64,000 nt of DNA. It comes from Sabellastarte sp. h YS-2021 (Eukaryota > Annelida > Polychaeta > Sabellida > Sabellidae). A program made the translations under genes and the position numbers. This document shows positions 1-12,040 of the stretch, in pieces. The notes under the pieces are model-generated. The model was not told where the DNA came from. It ran no database searches and saw only the letters and a list, made by a program, of their open reading frames with translations. Position 1 is the stretch's first letter, and each line of letters begins with the position of its first letter. The stretch lies in assembly GCA_964017235.1 (NCBI GenBank), contig OZ024936.1, positions 53,247,028 through 53,311,027 of the forward strand, written 5' to 3'.

Positions 1-388
1 GGAAGAACTCTCCTGATTTGACTGTAGCTGTTAAAAAGCCTCAATGTGACCTTTGACCAACTGGTTAAATGAAACGACAGAAAAATCATCTCATCAGGTG
101 GGTAAGGTAGTACAATTGAAAAATGATCAAATTGGTTAAACCAAAAGACAAAAAAAAATCATCTCATCAGGTGGCTAAGGTGTTACAGTTGAAAAATGTA
201 TGTATAATTATTTTGTTGGGACAAAACCTATTCTCAGAGGAAAATATATGTGTGTTACCAGCAATAAGCTTTGTTACATAGCTCTAGAGCCATTAATAAT
301 TGTGATACAAGTAGACTATTGATATAGTTTCTACAAAATATATCATAAAATATAAAATGTGAAATCTGTAAGAGCCTTGATGTATTAC
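1..388 (-). other. Gene A intron at left edge
   Basis: AT-rich sequence with no recognisable exon. It carries a loose duplicated phrase (ATCATCTCATCAGGTGG, near 86 and 158). Confidence 0.5.
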
Positions 389-487
389 CAATCTATCAGC
401 TATGTATCCCCAGAGTGGAGTTGCAATGGCATACATACTTGGAAGTGCCAAGAAAACCACACCAATGATTGCAGGTGTAAATTGATA
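389..487 (-). CDS. SLC18B1: Gene A exon 9 (TM8 and GYIADR loop)
   Basis: A 99-nt exon, phase 0 to 0, with a TTTTCAG acceptor and GTAATA donor. It encodes YQFTPAIIGVVFLALPSMYA followed by a PLWGYIADRL loop. It has the same length and phase as gene B exon 53300-53398. Further exons would lie left of the window. Confidence 0.87.
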
Positions 488-3400
488 CTGAAAAAGAAAT
501 GACATACATGTTTCCTATGATAAACCACACTGAGGTATTATGAAAGGAAAATATACAATTCCTTTGGCGGCAACAATGTTCATTATACAGATGTAGCGAT
601 GTTTATTTTTTAAACTTGAAGCAACTACATTGAGAGTACAAGTTTTTACCAAGTTTATTACTCATTTATGCATGAACCATTGATCTGCTTACAGGGCATT
701 AAGTAAATGATCTAATTGATTTTGATGGTATAGTAACTGATGCTTGACCATGTTTGATCTGTTTTGTATCGTAATAGGATGCATTTAGTTTTGCATAAGG
801 GTAGGGTGTGTTTGGGGTAATTTAACACAACTCTGAATACATTTTGATTTCGGGATAGCTGTTTTAATATGTTTGGAAGACCAGCCATACCTTCTTACAA
901 GCTGTATCAAGTTTTACACACTGGAAGGATAAAGGGGAGTGGGATGGATATACGGGGCAACTCATTCTTCAGCTTGTACTGACAGCATACACGGTCTCCT
1001 TTTGGAGGCAGAAGACAAGGTTGTTGAGGGAAAGCAAACACATACATAAATGTATCGAAAGGTGTGACCTGGGCATAAGGTACAGGGATAATATTTCTTG
1101 TTGAATAAGATTTTAAAAAGGAATAAAAAGGTGACGACTGGAATATGATGCATGAAAGTCTTTTGGGCTATGTAATCTATATCTCTTGCAGATGTAAAGT
1201 TTTAACTTCCTTCATCATTTTTACATGAGATGAAAAAGCAAACAAGGACAGACATTATACATTTTAACATTTGATGAAATGATTGGACTTAAAAATTGTC
1301 ATTTGTTTTGATTGGGTTTGTTTCTGGCCTGGCTGTGCAAATGGACTAACTCTTACTCAATATGTTTACGATAATTTTATTAGACTAGATTAGGTCTTAT
1401 AAAGTAGCTAAGACATTAACGAATTTTGCAAAAATTCCTGGTTACATATATTTCAAATATATACAATGTATAGTCATATATTAAAATGGCATACCACTTG
1501 TCTTAGCCTAAGAGCAAGGCCTACATTTTGCAGACCGACAGAAACATATGAGGCACAAATGGCTAGCACCATCAAAAGAACAACAGGTAACCTCAGCATG
1601 CTGAACATTTTACTTCCTCCTTGCTGATATATTGCTAAAAGTACATAACACTGAATGGCTGAGACCAATGGATTTTATATCAACAGGAAAACTTCTTGAT
1701 ATGAGTGATATAGATTTTACATCCACCAGAAGGTTAAGTTTTCAGGTTTGTTTACTTGTCTGTCTCTCTGTTTATTTGTCTGTGTCCACAATAATTCCAA
1801 AAGTAATAAACAAATATTTCTGGATTTTTTTTTGTCATGGCCAAAGAAAGAAGTAGATACAATTTGGAAAAGGTCCGGATCATATTCTGGATACTAAAAA
1901 TCCCGAATTTTTAGAAATTTACACTGGTGGAGGTCTGCTCTCTCCTAGAGGTCTGCTCTCTCCTCCGTGTATTTCTAATGGGATATATGTGATGGGATAA
2001 TTTTTAGTATCCACCTTTCTAACCTTTCTAATGATATTTTTATTGTATTTAGCTTACGAATATAATTACAAATATATTTACAAAAATTGGCGTTTATTTA
2101 CGCATTTGTGATGCTGATTGTCTACAGTAGCACAGAGGAAGAAAAACAATACTTCTTATTATGTAGTATACAAATACAGTGCATATTGAGTATTTTTCAT
2201 TCCCTGGTACATCTTTATGTAATTATTTTATTTGGTGTTTTATGTCATGCCTAGAAACTTATGAGCTATACTGTGATGGGTAGATAAAACCTGTACATAC
2301 AGTTGGTCAAGTTTCTGTACTGTAAACTGCTAACCAAGGACAAACAACTACCAGCTTTCCCACATGAGGTCAGGCCGGGATTTGAACTCTGATCTCAGAG
2401 GTGGGAGGTGAGTGTGTAACAACTGCGCCATTCTAGCGTCCTGGTGCCTCTTACTATATGGTTATATTTTCAGATTTTGCATACTTATTTTCTGTAGATA
2501 TTTCTGAAAGTAAGCTATAAACATGTTATATGTATCAATAGAATCTTTTTGTAGGACATACAGGCAGGCAGAAAGGGAGTAGATATATCAAATTAAAAAC
2601 TTCATATTGATGTTATGGAAACATTTCACAACTGAATTTTTCCACACTTTTAAGGTGCATGCTGACTCATAATCACCTGGGGAATGTAATAATATGACAA
2701 TGTAACACCTACAATATTGTAAGTCTGCCTTATTTTTATGTCTACCATGATGCTAAAAACTGAAGTTAAATAATAAAAAATATACTTACAGTCTTGATTG
2801 GGTAAAAAGAACAGACTAAGGGCTCCCATGATAATGTTCACTGAACCACTGAAAAGAAACGGGGTTTTGAAACCACCAGCCTACAAAATGTGCAAAAGAG
2901 TATCTTGTAGATCTAATCATCATACATGGATTCACAAAACATATAAATGGCTGTGTACAACATTAAGCCTGGTCAACAGTATGATATGGCGTTTTCATAT
3001 GATATGACATACTATTCATGCGTTAAAGACATGTAAGATAAACCACTGGTTATATTCCACATTATATGATAATGTGACAAAAGGATCTTGATGTCTCACT
3101 GAGTGTCTGTCTAGCCATATGCTTCTGTTCTGTGTTTATGAGTTAATGTACGTCCGAGTATAATAGTATTGGTCACATAACTTATCTTTTCAGTCTCTCC
3201 CAAAAACTACCAAAACAAAGAGACACCAGGGCTGGGTGCTCTGAATTATTGTTATAAATCGTTGGAGTAATGAGCAGGTGATAAAGTTAATCTCATAAGA
3301 CCGAATGTTTCACTTGGGACATACTGTATTAATTTGAACATTTTCACTAGGCATTAATTTAAGCTATTTTACCTAATGGGGTTGTAGAATAAAAGTTAAT

Positions 3401-6400
3401 TCCGAGTGAAATATTAAATCTGTACTAATCTCTTAAGTAGAAAGTAGCCATTGATGATTGATAATTAATTACAGCGAATTTCTTACAAATAAAGAATTAG
3501 TGAAATTTCGTCTAGCTAAAATTTCTTCTCATACAGTATCAAATGCCTTGTCAGTTTCCTGACTCTTATAACAGAATCACTCATAGCAGCATATTGAGTT
3601 TAAACTTGGCCAATTCTCATAAAATGTATCATGACAGTTAGGCAAGGGTTTTGTTAATGTTTATTTTTTTTGAGAAATTATCTACATATTTTATGCCTCA
3701 CACAGTGTAATCATTTTTTTTACAAATTTCTGTCAAAATTATTTTTAAAACCTAATTAGATAAAAGATGAGTAAGTTCTTACCTTATACAATGCTCCACC
3801 CAGGGGAGGTGCCACAGTGAATCCAAATCCCATGAATAAAGAGAGTGTTCCCTGGAAAATATTATACTTAGTTTTTACTGACAACAGAATATACTAAGCC
3901 TAGACTAAAAGCCCATTGACCAATAACACATGATTCAAGCAGATTCCAAAACTAAAGCTAGAACTCAGTCAGATCACATTTTAAATTCTCCCTTCTGGAA
4001 ACATACTGAAACAGACAAGCTGTTAGGGATCAGTATACTTTCATCATTATAGTTTCACCTAAAATTTTGAAACTCTCTGCAAGTTTGTTATGTATAGGAT
4101 ATGTGCAAATATTTGTTATTTGAAAAGATTGGACATTATATATTTCAGAAATAAATGAAATTGTGCATACCCACAGTATAAAGTTCTATCATAATAGCAT
4201 TTTGTTATAATAAATCCATTGGGTATAAGAAACTGTCAGCTTTAAGCGAGGGCTAATATGATATATCTGCAGTAAAATACTGTGTGAATGTTTGACACTG
4301 ACTCACCATCATGGATGCAGCTTTGTCTGGAAAGGTATTCACCATGATAGCATAACTGGCTGTTGAGTATCCAGCAGTGCCACAGGCCTCAACAGTCCTC
4401 ACAATAATACACATTATTGTAAATAATGGACCAGGAGGACAGTACTCTAAAATTCTGACAAAATGTATAAGTATAAAAACATGAGAAATTGAAGCTCTAT
4501 TGAAAATAATGTTATCTTTGACAGGAGCAACCAGATTATATGTCAGGACCATCACTGAGAGATGGTAACAAGTGTTATTAATTGTTGTTTATTGCAAGTA
4601 ATGTTCTTCACAGCAGGACTAATACCATAATACAAAGACTGGTTAATATCACTGGCGCCGCTTACCAGTTCAAATTGGTAAATTGCCAATTTTTCTGAAC
4701 TATTTCATTAATTATGTAAGCAACAAGTATGCTATATCCTTCACCGGTATTTTTGTACAAAGCTTTTTCTCGTTTTTTTTTTTTGTTGAAATAAAATCTA
4801 TGCAGGAGTAGTTGAAAAAATATCTCAAGTTGAAAATTAAAAAGTTTCTGATCACTGGTGTCTGTGACTATGGTTATATTTCAGAGCTATTGTTTTGCAT
4901 TCTTTGTGTATCTATGGAATTGTTTTATGTTTTTATTGAGGCGACATGGGAGATACTAAAGCTAAAACATACTTCTTGGTGATATCTTTGAACTTTTTTA
5001 TTTCTGAAGAAAACAAATCAAGCAGTCCTTGTCTGGATTTAAAATATATTCATTTCTCCTGTCCCATGATAAAATGAAAAAAAATATGCAAAACTTTAGG
5101 TGATTTTCCTGTTATAGTGTGTCATTAACTATTAAGCAATGTTCAAAATCTAAAGATTGAAGGAAAACAGTGTAGGCAAACTATCCCTATTTATAATGAA
5201 AAGTAGTATGAAGGATTGGTGAAAAAACAGATTCTGAGTCAGATACATCCTGTACCTGGTCTAGAACTCAGACAGTCGCCCATCCAAGTACTAATTTATC
5301 CCATAACTAGCCACGACTAGCAGAGACTAAGCGCCATAAAAGTACAAAATGTAAAAAGTTTATTTAGATGAGATGTAAATTAAAGTAAAGAACATTCTAG
5401 TTTTCATGTGTTCTTTTATATCGTGTTGTCATCCTTTATAACACCTCTGAGGCCAGGGTTCGGTTCCCGGCATGGCCTCAAGTGGGAATGCTGGTATTTG
5501 CAATGTACAGTGTTGAAACCCCAAATAAAACCCCAAATAAATAAATAAATCATCCTCCATAACATAATAACGCCTATGTTGCTTTGTGTTTGTAGGGTTT
5601 GTCAAATGACCACCACACCAATTTTGATGGTTGTAGATTTGAATGTGTCTGATGAAAGGATGCTGTAAAATTAAAATCGGCCATCGCAATATAATCCTAA
5701 CTGTCAAAAAGGATGCAAAATCTTAATCCTAGCTCCAGAAAACTGCTGAACAGATCTTACCCAAATAATACTGAAGATCCACCAGATATGGTTAAGCCCA
5801 TAACATAAAGGTGTTTTGCTCCAATCTTGGTCAGCTGAAATATAGCTATACATGTATAATTATGTATAGATATGCCATGTATGTTAATAAAATTGTACGT
5901 AAGGTGATACTGAATACTTTAAAAGAAATCATTAAGCATTAATATTACCACAAAATAACATTTTAAGACAAATTCTAGTTCAAATGTTAGAAGAGAAACT
6001 ACAATTTCAGGATACTCAGGTAATGGTAGATGATAACTAATATTTCCAATTTCATGATTACATATAGAATGGGGGGCCACAGTGGCAGAGTGGTAAAACT
6101 CTCGCCTCCGACCTCTGAGATCGGGATTCGGTTCCCGGCCTGACCTCAAGTGGGAAAGCTGGTAGTTGCATGCTGTTGGTTGGCAGTTTACAGTACAGAA
6201 CCTTGACCAACTATACTGTTTTTTTTTCTGCCCATAAAAATACCCGTCATGATATCACCTGTACAGTGTTGTAGGTGATGTAAAACCCAAATAAATAAAG
6301 AAATACATATAGAATAAATCAGGAAAGATTAGTCACTTAAATGAATTACAGTATTCTATGTTGTATTCTGTACTCACAAAGGCACCATAAAGTGGAGACA

Positions 6401-9400
6401 TAAATACAATGATCAGCTCAAATTCACTGAACACCACACCAATCAGAGTGGAACTCATTCCTTTCAAGGCTGCCTTTTTTGGAAGTAAAATGACAAAAAT
6501 AAAATACAGGTTAATATTATAACACATGTTTGGGATCATGCAATAGATTAACTAAATGAAGAATAATTTGAGTGAGTGAGTGTCTTCATAATGCATTACC
6601 TCAACAAGCTGTTCACATTGCTGAACAAGAGAGTAACTTACTGACTAACTGAAGGGACATGGTTTTATCTTTGCTTGGCTGTTCAGATGGTTAGCTGGGG
6701 GTTGAAGTAATGGCTGACTGGTCATATATTTGGATCCATTAAGTTTCAGAGGATTTTTTCCAAATCAATCATACATATAGGTTCATGGCCAAGTGTGTGT
6801 CCAATACTTGGAAATAATGGATTGTTTACTAGGTTCCAGAGGAACTGAGTCAAAAGTCCAGTATTTAAAATATTGTGTACTTACGAGGCTATTAACCTAG
6901 TTAAATTATGCCCCTTCCATAATTTGCAATTTTAAAAATGTTGTTAAACACCATTACTTTTTATTTCTATGTTTCTGGTGTGACTTTGTTTTTGTGATCA
7001 GTTTATTTGAAATAAACATAAACAGATTTCTTCGGAATATGTGTAAAGGTTTTCTGTATGGTCACAATCACTGCCCATTAATGAAAGATATTGGACACTT
7101 TTAAAAAAAGAAAAACTCTCAGGTGCAATTTAAATAAAGATACAAGCTTTCAATTTCTCACCTCTTGCGGAAAGAATGGCCCAAGCACAGCATAATATAC
7201 CCCAACACTTAGACCTGCTATGCATAAATTGACAATTGTGAATGTCTCTTTCATTCCCAGCCTTTTCTTCTCCGATTCTTCTGGGTGGTCTTTGGTGGAA
7301 TTTTCAGCTGAATGAAATGGTACAAAACACATAAAACCCCTGTCTAACCAATACATTTGTCTGATCCAATATCTTTTCATTTAGAAAATATAACATAAAG
7401 AAATCAGCAGACACAAATTTGAACGGAGTTTCTGTTGCAATTATAAAATTGTAATTTAAAAAGTTATGATGCATTAATCTCTGTGGTTAGGGTGTTGGAC
7501 TGCAGAGTAGAACCTCTGGGGTTCTTTCTGTGGCCAGGTCAAAGAGATTGTACCCTTGCAAACCATGTTTTATACCCATTTTACACTGCAGGCAATACAT
7601 CCCGCAGTTATAGGTGTTAGGCAAAACACCCCTGTCCTTCAGCTACGTCCTTATATGAACTTGTGATACAGTGGCCGGCCATCCCATTACTGAGAAATTA
7701 TAAAAATTTTAAGATGCTTAAAATTTCTGCCTCTGAATTTCCCACCATGATATTCTGCAGACAAATTTTTCATGCGGTAACTATAAGACTCGGTCGTGTT
7801 TCGGTAGCACATGTTCATCCAACCACCACTGAAAGTGAATTGAGGTTAACGAAGCTCTCCTCTTGTAGCTGTACATTTGTACTACTGTCATACTACCGCC
7901 ATGCTACTGTTATTTCTGGTTACACACTATGTCCCGTCAGTGGCCATGCACATGATACCTTATAGGTACTCCAAATCTGGAAGATATGAGGTGTCCTGGG
8001 AGGTGGTTCTGCCGCCAAGTAAAACCTCTAACATTGGGGTTACCGCCTGTAGTGTGAAAGGGGTATTACCCTGTGTGTCCAGTTTACAGTTGGGAGCCAA
8101 ATTTTGCAGGTTGTATTACTTAATTCGGGGTTCCATATTCCAGATTTTAGTCTTTGCTCTTGGGAACTTTGCATTTGGGATCAAATTTGGGAATCCAAAA
8201 ATATATATTTAAAGTTGGCAGATTTCCTCAATGACTCCAAAAGTTTGAGAATGTTTTCAAAATATTTGATAGATAGCGTTTCAAAAATGCTTTAAAATGA
8301 TGGGTATGAAAACAAGTTGCTATTAAACTTTTGTCAAAACATTTTCCGAGCAAACATTTACAAACATTATCAACAAGTGTTGTTTAAACATTGTATGTGT
8401 ACTATTTATCAAACATATCATGACGAAGGTTTAATGCATTGAAATATAATATTCATTTCTTCAGCTATTTTTTTAAATGTTTAAAATATGTTTTCAACTA
8501 AATAGCATTTGACCAGAGAAAGTATGTGTAAAATAAGGAACATATATGTCAATATTTTGGCTACAAAAAAGGTCACAGGACACAGAAAACCACTGTGATT
8601 ATTTGTTAAACTTGGTCTCAATTAAGATCCCCTTCTGTGAAAACCGTTTGAGACAAAGACTTAGCTGAGCCAAGAGGCTCAGAGTTGACTCAGTGGCTCA
8701 GTCTGAGACTGGGCTAAGTCTGAGACCTTTCATGAAACCCGGCCCTGCAATACTACATTCATTACTTCTTCTAGGATATTGTTGTAGTAATTATACTTTT
8801 TAATTTATAATTTTTATTGTTGCCATGCACATTTAATGCCAACAGGAAAAACATGAAGGAATCGGAAGGACGGCTTACATCGAGAGTACTTCAAAGTTTG
8901 AAAAAGGGGTAACTGTAGAAGAGATTGAGGAGACAGAAGAGGAGCAGAAAGGAGAGTGACAGGTAGAAGAGTCAGTAGAAAGATGAGAGAAGAAAGGACC
9001 GTGAGAAGGGGGTAACAAAGACTGCCTCACAGATTGAAAGGCGTCCTACTTTTGATACCTACAACACTAAATTTTTGCACCTCAAGATGAAGCACATTAA
9101 CATGACAGATGAGTAGCAAGAAGTCATCAGAGAATTTATTTTTAACCAATAAACACTATAAAAATGCAAAACAATACCAAAAATGTTTTAAGAACGGACA
9201 CATCAAGAAAAGACTAAACCAGGGGCTAGATGATAGAATAACCTCAGAGTGATTGACATACACTTAGTTTTCCTCTGGGTGGATGTGCTACGACAAGCTA
9301 TGAGTCTTTTAATTGAAGTCTGGGGATGAATGTACAGATATGACAGTCAGAGTGATATGGCTGGAGGAGTGATTCATCTTTGTGAGATCTCACAAAGTCA

Positions 9401-10853
9401 GAGACATTAAGAGTCTGGCTTTAAATGAAAGTGCCAGCACCACTGTTACTTCCAGTAGGGGAGCCAGGAGAGCCACAACATATCCAGGTGGTCCAGTATT
9501 GCAGGGAATGTAGCACAGACCAGGGACAAGAGTCCACATAACATGCCTACACATGCTTTTGGGGCTGTTCCATTTCTTCGATATATCATAAACCTTGCTC
9601 TCATTTGTCAACTTTCAAAAATCAGGAGCAGAATCTTATTGTTTTTAAAGCCATCTTAAACCTATTATCTATGGAAAGTGCACCCAGGAGTTTATCAGGA
9701 ACAGTTTAAAATAATTTTAAACTGTTTGAAATTATCTCCTGATCTTTATCAGATTTTTATTATCTTAAACCCATGATAAACTCACTTTTGATCTTACAAC
9801 AATCTTAAACCTATCTTAACAATCACAAAGCAATCCTTTCCATTTCATCTTATCTTAAACCTATCTATTTCATCTTAAGTTGATTTTCAAGGGTCGTAAA
9901 CCAATTAAACAGACTGGAAAACTATCACAAACCCATCAGAAGATTTAAGCAATGGCAACGACAATCAGAAAGCTATGGGAAAAGTATCTTATACATCGAT
10001 AACATCATCTTAAACCTATCGTTAACATTACCCCTAGATCAAGCGTTATTTTATTACTTACAGTTGTAAACCTATCAAAAACCAAACTTTCAGAAATGGC
10101 ACAGGCCTATTATCCCTGTAAAATCCAACCCGCGTGGTTGATTGATGGAACATTAATCAAGATAAGATCACTTATGAACACTCTCAGCAATACAAATAAA
10201 ATGGAGAATTCTGGGTCCAGATGAGATTAGTTTTTCACCGTATTATTGAGAAGAATTCTAATTTTGTCAGTCATTATCCATGTGGTACTAGAGCAGGCCC
10301 GTCAAGACCACATTCAGTAGCTTCTGTGCCTTCCTTGGTTGATGCTGAATCAGTTCATAGCATTTCCACCATGTCAAACCTTTCTATGTATCTACAAACT
10401 GACTTAGGAGCCAATGTCAGTAACTAGAATCTTGATAACCAAGCCTGAGGACACTGTCGCACACATATGTATCGTTACTTACAGATCCAACAGAATCAAT
10501 GTCACACATAGCCAGCCACAGTAGACATCAACTAGGCCCTTGGGTCTATGCCTTCATGCCCAGACTCAGGACCTTTTCTGGACCCCTTGAATCTTCCAAA
10601 ATCATAACTGTAAACCAAGGGGAAAAACTAGCTTCGAAAACTTGAATTGAAGAGACAAACTTTTAGATGCTTCCTGAAGTATGTTTATGAGAGTCTGGTT
10701 CCTATGTGGAGATGAGGAGAGAATGAGTTTACCTTAATTTTTAATCCTTTTTAAAATGCACTTACCTGTCATGTTTATACTGACTTCTTTGTTTTCTGTA
10801 GATTCTTTGATGATGCCATCTTGAAGTTCTATTTTTTCTTGATCAGCTGTCAT
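389..10853 (-). CDS. SLC18B1: SLC18B1-like MFS transporter, gene A (nine coding exons, 3' end outside window)
   Basis: Multi-pass transporter of the major facilitator superfamily. The family (SLC18B1) includes a vesicular polyamine/H+ exchanger, so a vesicle-membrane role is inferred. Coding exons, 5' to 3': 10853-10766, 7307-7162, 6473-6378, 5834-5761, 4454-4307, 3851-3783, 2880-2790, 1634-1498, 487-389. All have AG acceptors and GT donors, and phases join without conflict (1,0,0,2,0,0,1,0). They total 948 nt, or 316 codons. The start is an ATG at 10853-10851 inside an exon that itself begins after an acceptor, so a noncoding 5' exon lies upstream. The N-terminus is a short polar cytoplasmic segment, followed by helices such as VNLCIAGLSVGVYYAVLGPF. 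The loop motif GYIADR in the last exon is the MFS signature between helices. The C-terminal helices would lie left of base 1. MFS identity is very likely; the SLC18B1 subfamily is probable from pattern recall, and orthology is untested. Confidence 0.8.
1498..1634 (-). CDS. SLC18B1: Gene A exon 8 (central loop and TM7)
   Basis: A 137-nt exon, phase 1 to 0. The acceptor TTTTAG at 1635-1640 is the one that keeps the frame; the nearer TATATCAG would lead to an early stop. It encodes the start of the second six-helix half (LRLPVVLLMVLAICASYVSV). It is the direct counterpart of gene B exon 53972-54111. Confidence 0.83.
1635..2789 (-). other. Gene A intron 7, with a small duplication at 1925-1964
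   Basis: Apart from a minus-strand SINE (separate entry), the intron is unstructured. GAGGTCTGCTCTCTCCT occurs twice in tandem around 1926 and 1946, a 20-bp duplication. Confidence 0.5.
2270..2452 (-). repeat. tRNA-derived SINE, minus orientation
   Basis: Read on minus, it has an A-box-like head near 2430-2450, a B box resembling GAGTTCAAATCCCGGCC, the family body (AAGCTGGTAGTTGTTTGTCC) and a GTACTGTAAACTGC-like block. It is diverged from the plus-strand copies at 6071 and 25505, and no clear target duplication was seen. Confidence 0.7.
2790..2880 (-). CDS. SLC18B1: Gene A exon 7 (TM6)
   Basis: A 91-nt exon, phase 0 to 1, with a TTGTAG acceptor and GTAAGT donor. It encodes AGGFKTPFLFSGSVNIIMGA and a hydrophobic continuation ending LFFLPNQD. 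Confidence 0.85.
2881..3782 (-). other. Gene A intron 6, no recognised element
   Basis: AT-rich intron with no gene, RNA or repeat that I can support. Confidence 0.5.
3783..3851 (-). CDS. SLC18B1: Gene A exon 6 (TM5)
   Basis: A 69-nt exon, phase 0 to 0, with a TTCCAG acceptor and GTAAGA donor. It encodes GTLSLFMGFGFTVAPPLGGA, which contains the G-x-x-x-G-P-P-x-G-G helix motif typical of drug/H+ antiporter-like MFS proteins. Confidence 0.88.
4307..4454 (-). CDS. SLC18B1: Gene A exon 5 (TM4)
   Basis: A 148-nt exon, phase 2 to 0, with a GTCAG acceptor and GTGAGT donor. It encodes the helix containing VRTVEACGTAGYSTASYAIM, the charged/small-residue helix of MFS vesicular transporters, followed by NTFPDKAASMM. 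Confidence 0.88.
4455..5760 (-). other. Gene A intron 4, unstructured except for a SINE fragment
   Basis: AT-rich sequence with a poly-T run near 4770-4785. The only element recognised is the SINE fragment at 5436-5551. Confidence 0.5.
5436..5551 (+). repeat. Internally deleted tRNA-derived SINE
   Basis: It starts near the B box (GGTTCGGTTCCCGGC), keeps CTCAAGTGGGAATGCTGG, then jumps to the 3' portion (TACAGTGTTGAAACCCCAAA) and ends in AAATAAATAAATAAAT. Most of the middle of the body is missing compared with the copy at 6071-6303. Confidence 0.7.
5761..5834 (-). CDS. SLC18B1: Gene A exon 4 (TM3)
   Basis: A 74-nt exon, phase 0 to 2, with a TTTCAG acceptor and GTAAGA donor. It encodes LTKIGAKHLYVMGLTISGGS and the rest of a short helix. 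Confidence 0.85.
6071..6303 (+). repeat. tRNA-derived SINE, full length, with target-site duplication
   Basis: The head GGCCACAGTGGCAGAGTGGT carries a pol III A box, and GGATTCGGTTCCC is the B box. The body continues through CAAGTGGGAAAGCTGGTAG to TGATGTAAAACCCAAATAAA. It is flanked by the 12-bp direct repeat TACATATAGAAT (6059-6070 and 6304-6315), as expected of LINE-assisted insertion. It sits in gene A intron 3. Confidence 0.85.
6378..6473 (-). CDS. SLC18B1: Gene A exon 3 (TM2)
   Basis: A 96-nt exon, phase 0 to 0, with a GTGAGT donor. It encodes AALKGMSSTLIGVVFSEFEL and the following helix, matching the second MFS helix in position and character. Confidence 0.85.
6474..7161 (-). other. 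Gene A intron 2, no recognised element
   Basis: AT-rich intron with no support for any gene or repeat family. Confidence 0.5.
7162..7307 (-). CDS. SLC18B1: Gene A exon 2 (TM1)
   Basis: This 146-nt exon enters in phase 1 and leaves in phase 0 at a GTGAGA donor. It encodes an acidic/basic linker, then the first transmembrane helix ending in GPFFPQE, a segment characteristic of SLC18B1-type proteins. Confidence 0.85.
7308..10765 (-). other. Gene A intron 1 (3.5 kb), with transposon-like debris
   Basis: At 7480-7640 there is a weak tRNA-like patch (TGGTTAGGGTGTTGGACT). A DNA-transposon-like end is described separately (8600-8752). The phrase CTTAAACCTATC recurs at about 9655, 9810, 9855 and 10010. 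At 8840-9010 there is a purine-rich stretch on plus. Short open frames at 7663-8295 and 9390-9611 have no recognisable domain. Confidence 0.45.
8600..8752. mobile_element. Possible terminal region of a non-autonomous DNA transposon
   Basis: The segment is rich in nested palindromes (CTTAGCTGAGCC, GGCTCAG, TGAGACTGGGCTAAGTCT) and ends CATGAAACCCGGCCCT. On minus this reads AGGGCCGGGTTTCATG, the kind of G/C-rich start seen on many metazoan Harbinger/ISL2EU-type elements. I could not find the opposite end, so the call is tentative. Confidence 0.3.
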
Positions 10854-10868
10854 ATTTTTCACTGATTC
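10766..10868 (-). CDS. SLC18B1: Gene A exon 1 (start codon exon)
   Basis: The exon has 15 nt of 5' UTR, the ATG at 10853-10851 and 29 codons plus one base, ending at a GTAAGT donor. It encodes a charged, helix-free N-terminus (MTADQEKIELQDG...). The AG before 10868 implies an upstream noncoding exon, which I could not place. Confidence 0.75.
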
Positions 10869-11340
10869 CTGTTAAAGTATAAAGAAGGGTGTCAATGTAA
10901 AACCTTATACCTTTAAATTACAGTGATGTAAATGTAACAGCTGATCCTTAAAACAAAGTCAGTGTAAATATAAAATTATTATCCAATTACAATTATTTAG
11001 ACCTCGAGTATTTCCAGGATGCTTCCAAAACTATATTTAACAATAGGTGCCATGCCACAATATATATGGTGGCCATTTGTTCCAATGGTGAACGACTTGT
11101 GTGATAAAAAATCCAATTTTGGCCACAACTCTTTTATTGATTCTAAATTTGGGAAAGAAACATAGGAAACATATATTTCTTTGAGAGTTTGCAAAGTCGG
11201 AATGTTCAGTCAAATTAAAATTATCTTAGACTGGGCCCATTTAAAGTTATTGGGATCATAACACCTTATGTTAAGGTATGGTTTCATATTTAAGGATTTT
11301 ATGATTTCTAAAATGGGGATTGATCAGGTTTAAAATGACA
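10869..11340. other. Upstream flank of gene A exon 1, nothing recognised
   Basis: AT-rich sequence between the first coding exon of gene A and the DIRS relic. A noncoding first exon and promoter may be farther up. No TATA or initiator can be assigned with confidence. Confidence 0.4.
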
Positions 11341-11362
11341 AAAAACCCAAAATGGCACGAAA

Positions 11363-12040
11363 ATGAAAAGCTATCCCAAACATCCCAATCATACTTGTAC
11401 TTTATCCCAAGAGGTCTTCCAAGAAATATGTTCCCACGAGTACCAGCCCCAAGTAGACCTATTTTGTCACCACAGTAAACTGCCTCAGTTTGTATTACCG
11501 GTGCCAGACCCCCTAGCATGGGCAGTGGATGAACTCAGCCTGCCATGGAAGGATCTGGACCCATATGCCTTCCCACCGGTAGTCATCTTGGGCAAGTAGT
11601 GAAGAAGTTACAGGACTACCTGTCAAAAAAGAGAATCATTCTAATTTCTCCAGGGTGGCCCAACATGTGTTGGTCTTGGGACCTAGTGGTCTTGTCGAGC
11701 CAAATCCCATTGGGGCCTTACGGGAATCTCCCAAACCGGAATATCCATGCTCCTAGAACTTCAGCTATCAAGGAGCAGGGATTCTTTGAGGCAGTAGCAG
11801 CAGGAATTGACTCTCCTCAAGAGTCTCAATCAGATCAGTCTATGAAACAAACTGGACCATTTTTACAAAGTGGTGCCACAGTAATCAGGTGGACTTCAGG
11901 GCACCCCCTATAAAGTCCATAGCAGACTTCCTCCTGTATCTGTTCCAGGACAGGAAGGTGCAGCCAAGCACCATTGGCGGCCACAGATCAGCCATTGCAG
12001 ACACACTGGGAAATTCACCCATTAATGTGAGTGAGATTCT
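11363..12040 (+). pseudogene. DIRS-like retrotransposon relic 1 (RNase H/recombinase linker and recombinase N-terminal part)
   Basis: Two overlapping frames (11363-11599 and 11545-11913) plus 11889-12050 read through the segment that joins RNase H to tyrosine recombinase in DIRS-order elements. Motifs are VDLFCHHSKLPQFVLPVPDP, then DLDPYAFPPVVILGK, RIILISPGWPNMCWSWDLV, and an SAM-like recombinase core (DFLLYLFQDRKVQPSTIGGH). The frame shifts twice and the catalytic C-terminal half is missing, so the copy is dead. The same linker motifs recur at 13210 and 23900. Confidence 0.8.

Noticed and set aside
7663-8295. Overlapping open frames in gene A intron 1
   Set aside because: No recognisable domain, and the frames overlap each other on one strand.
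9390-9611. 73-codon minus-strand ORF (PGLCYIPCNTGPPGYV...)
   Set aside because: Looks superficially protein-like, but no family was recognised and no splice or start context supports it.
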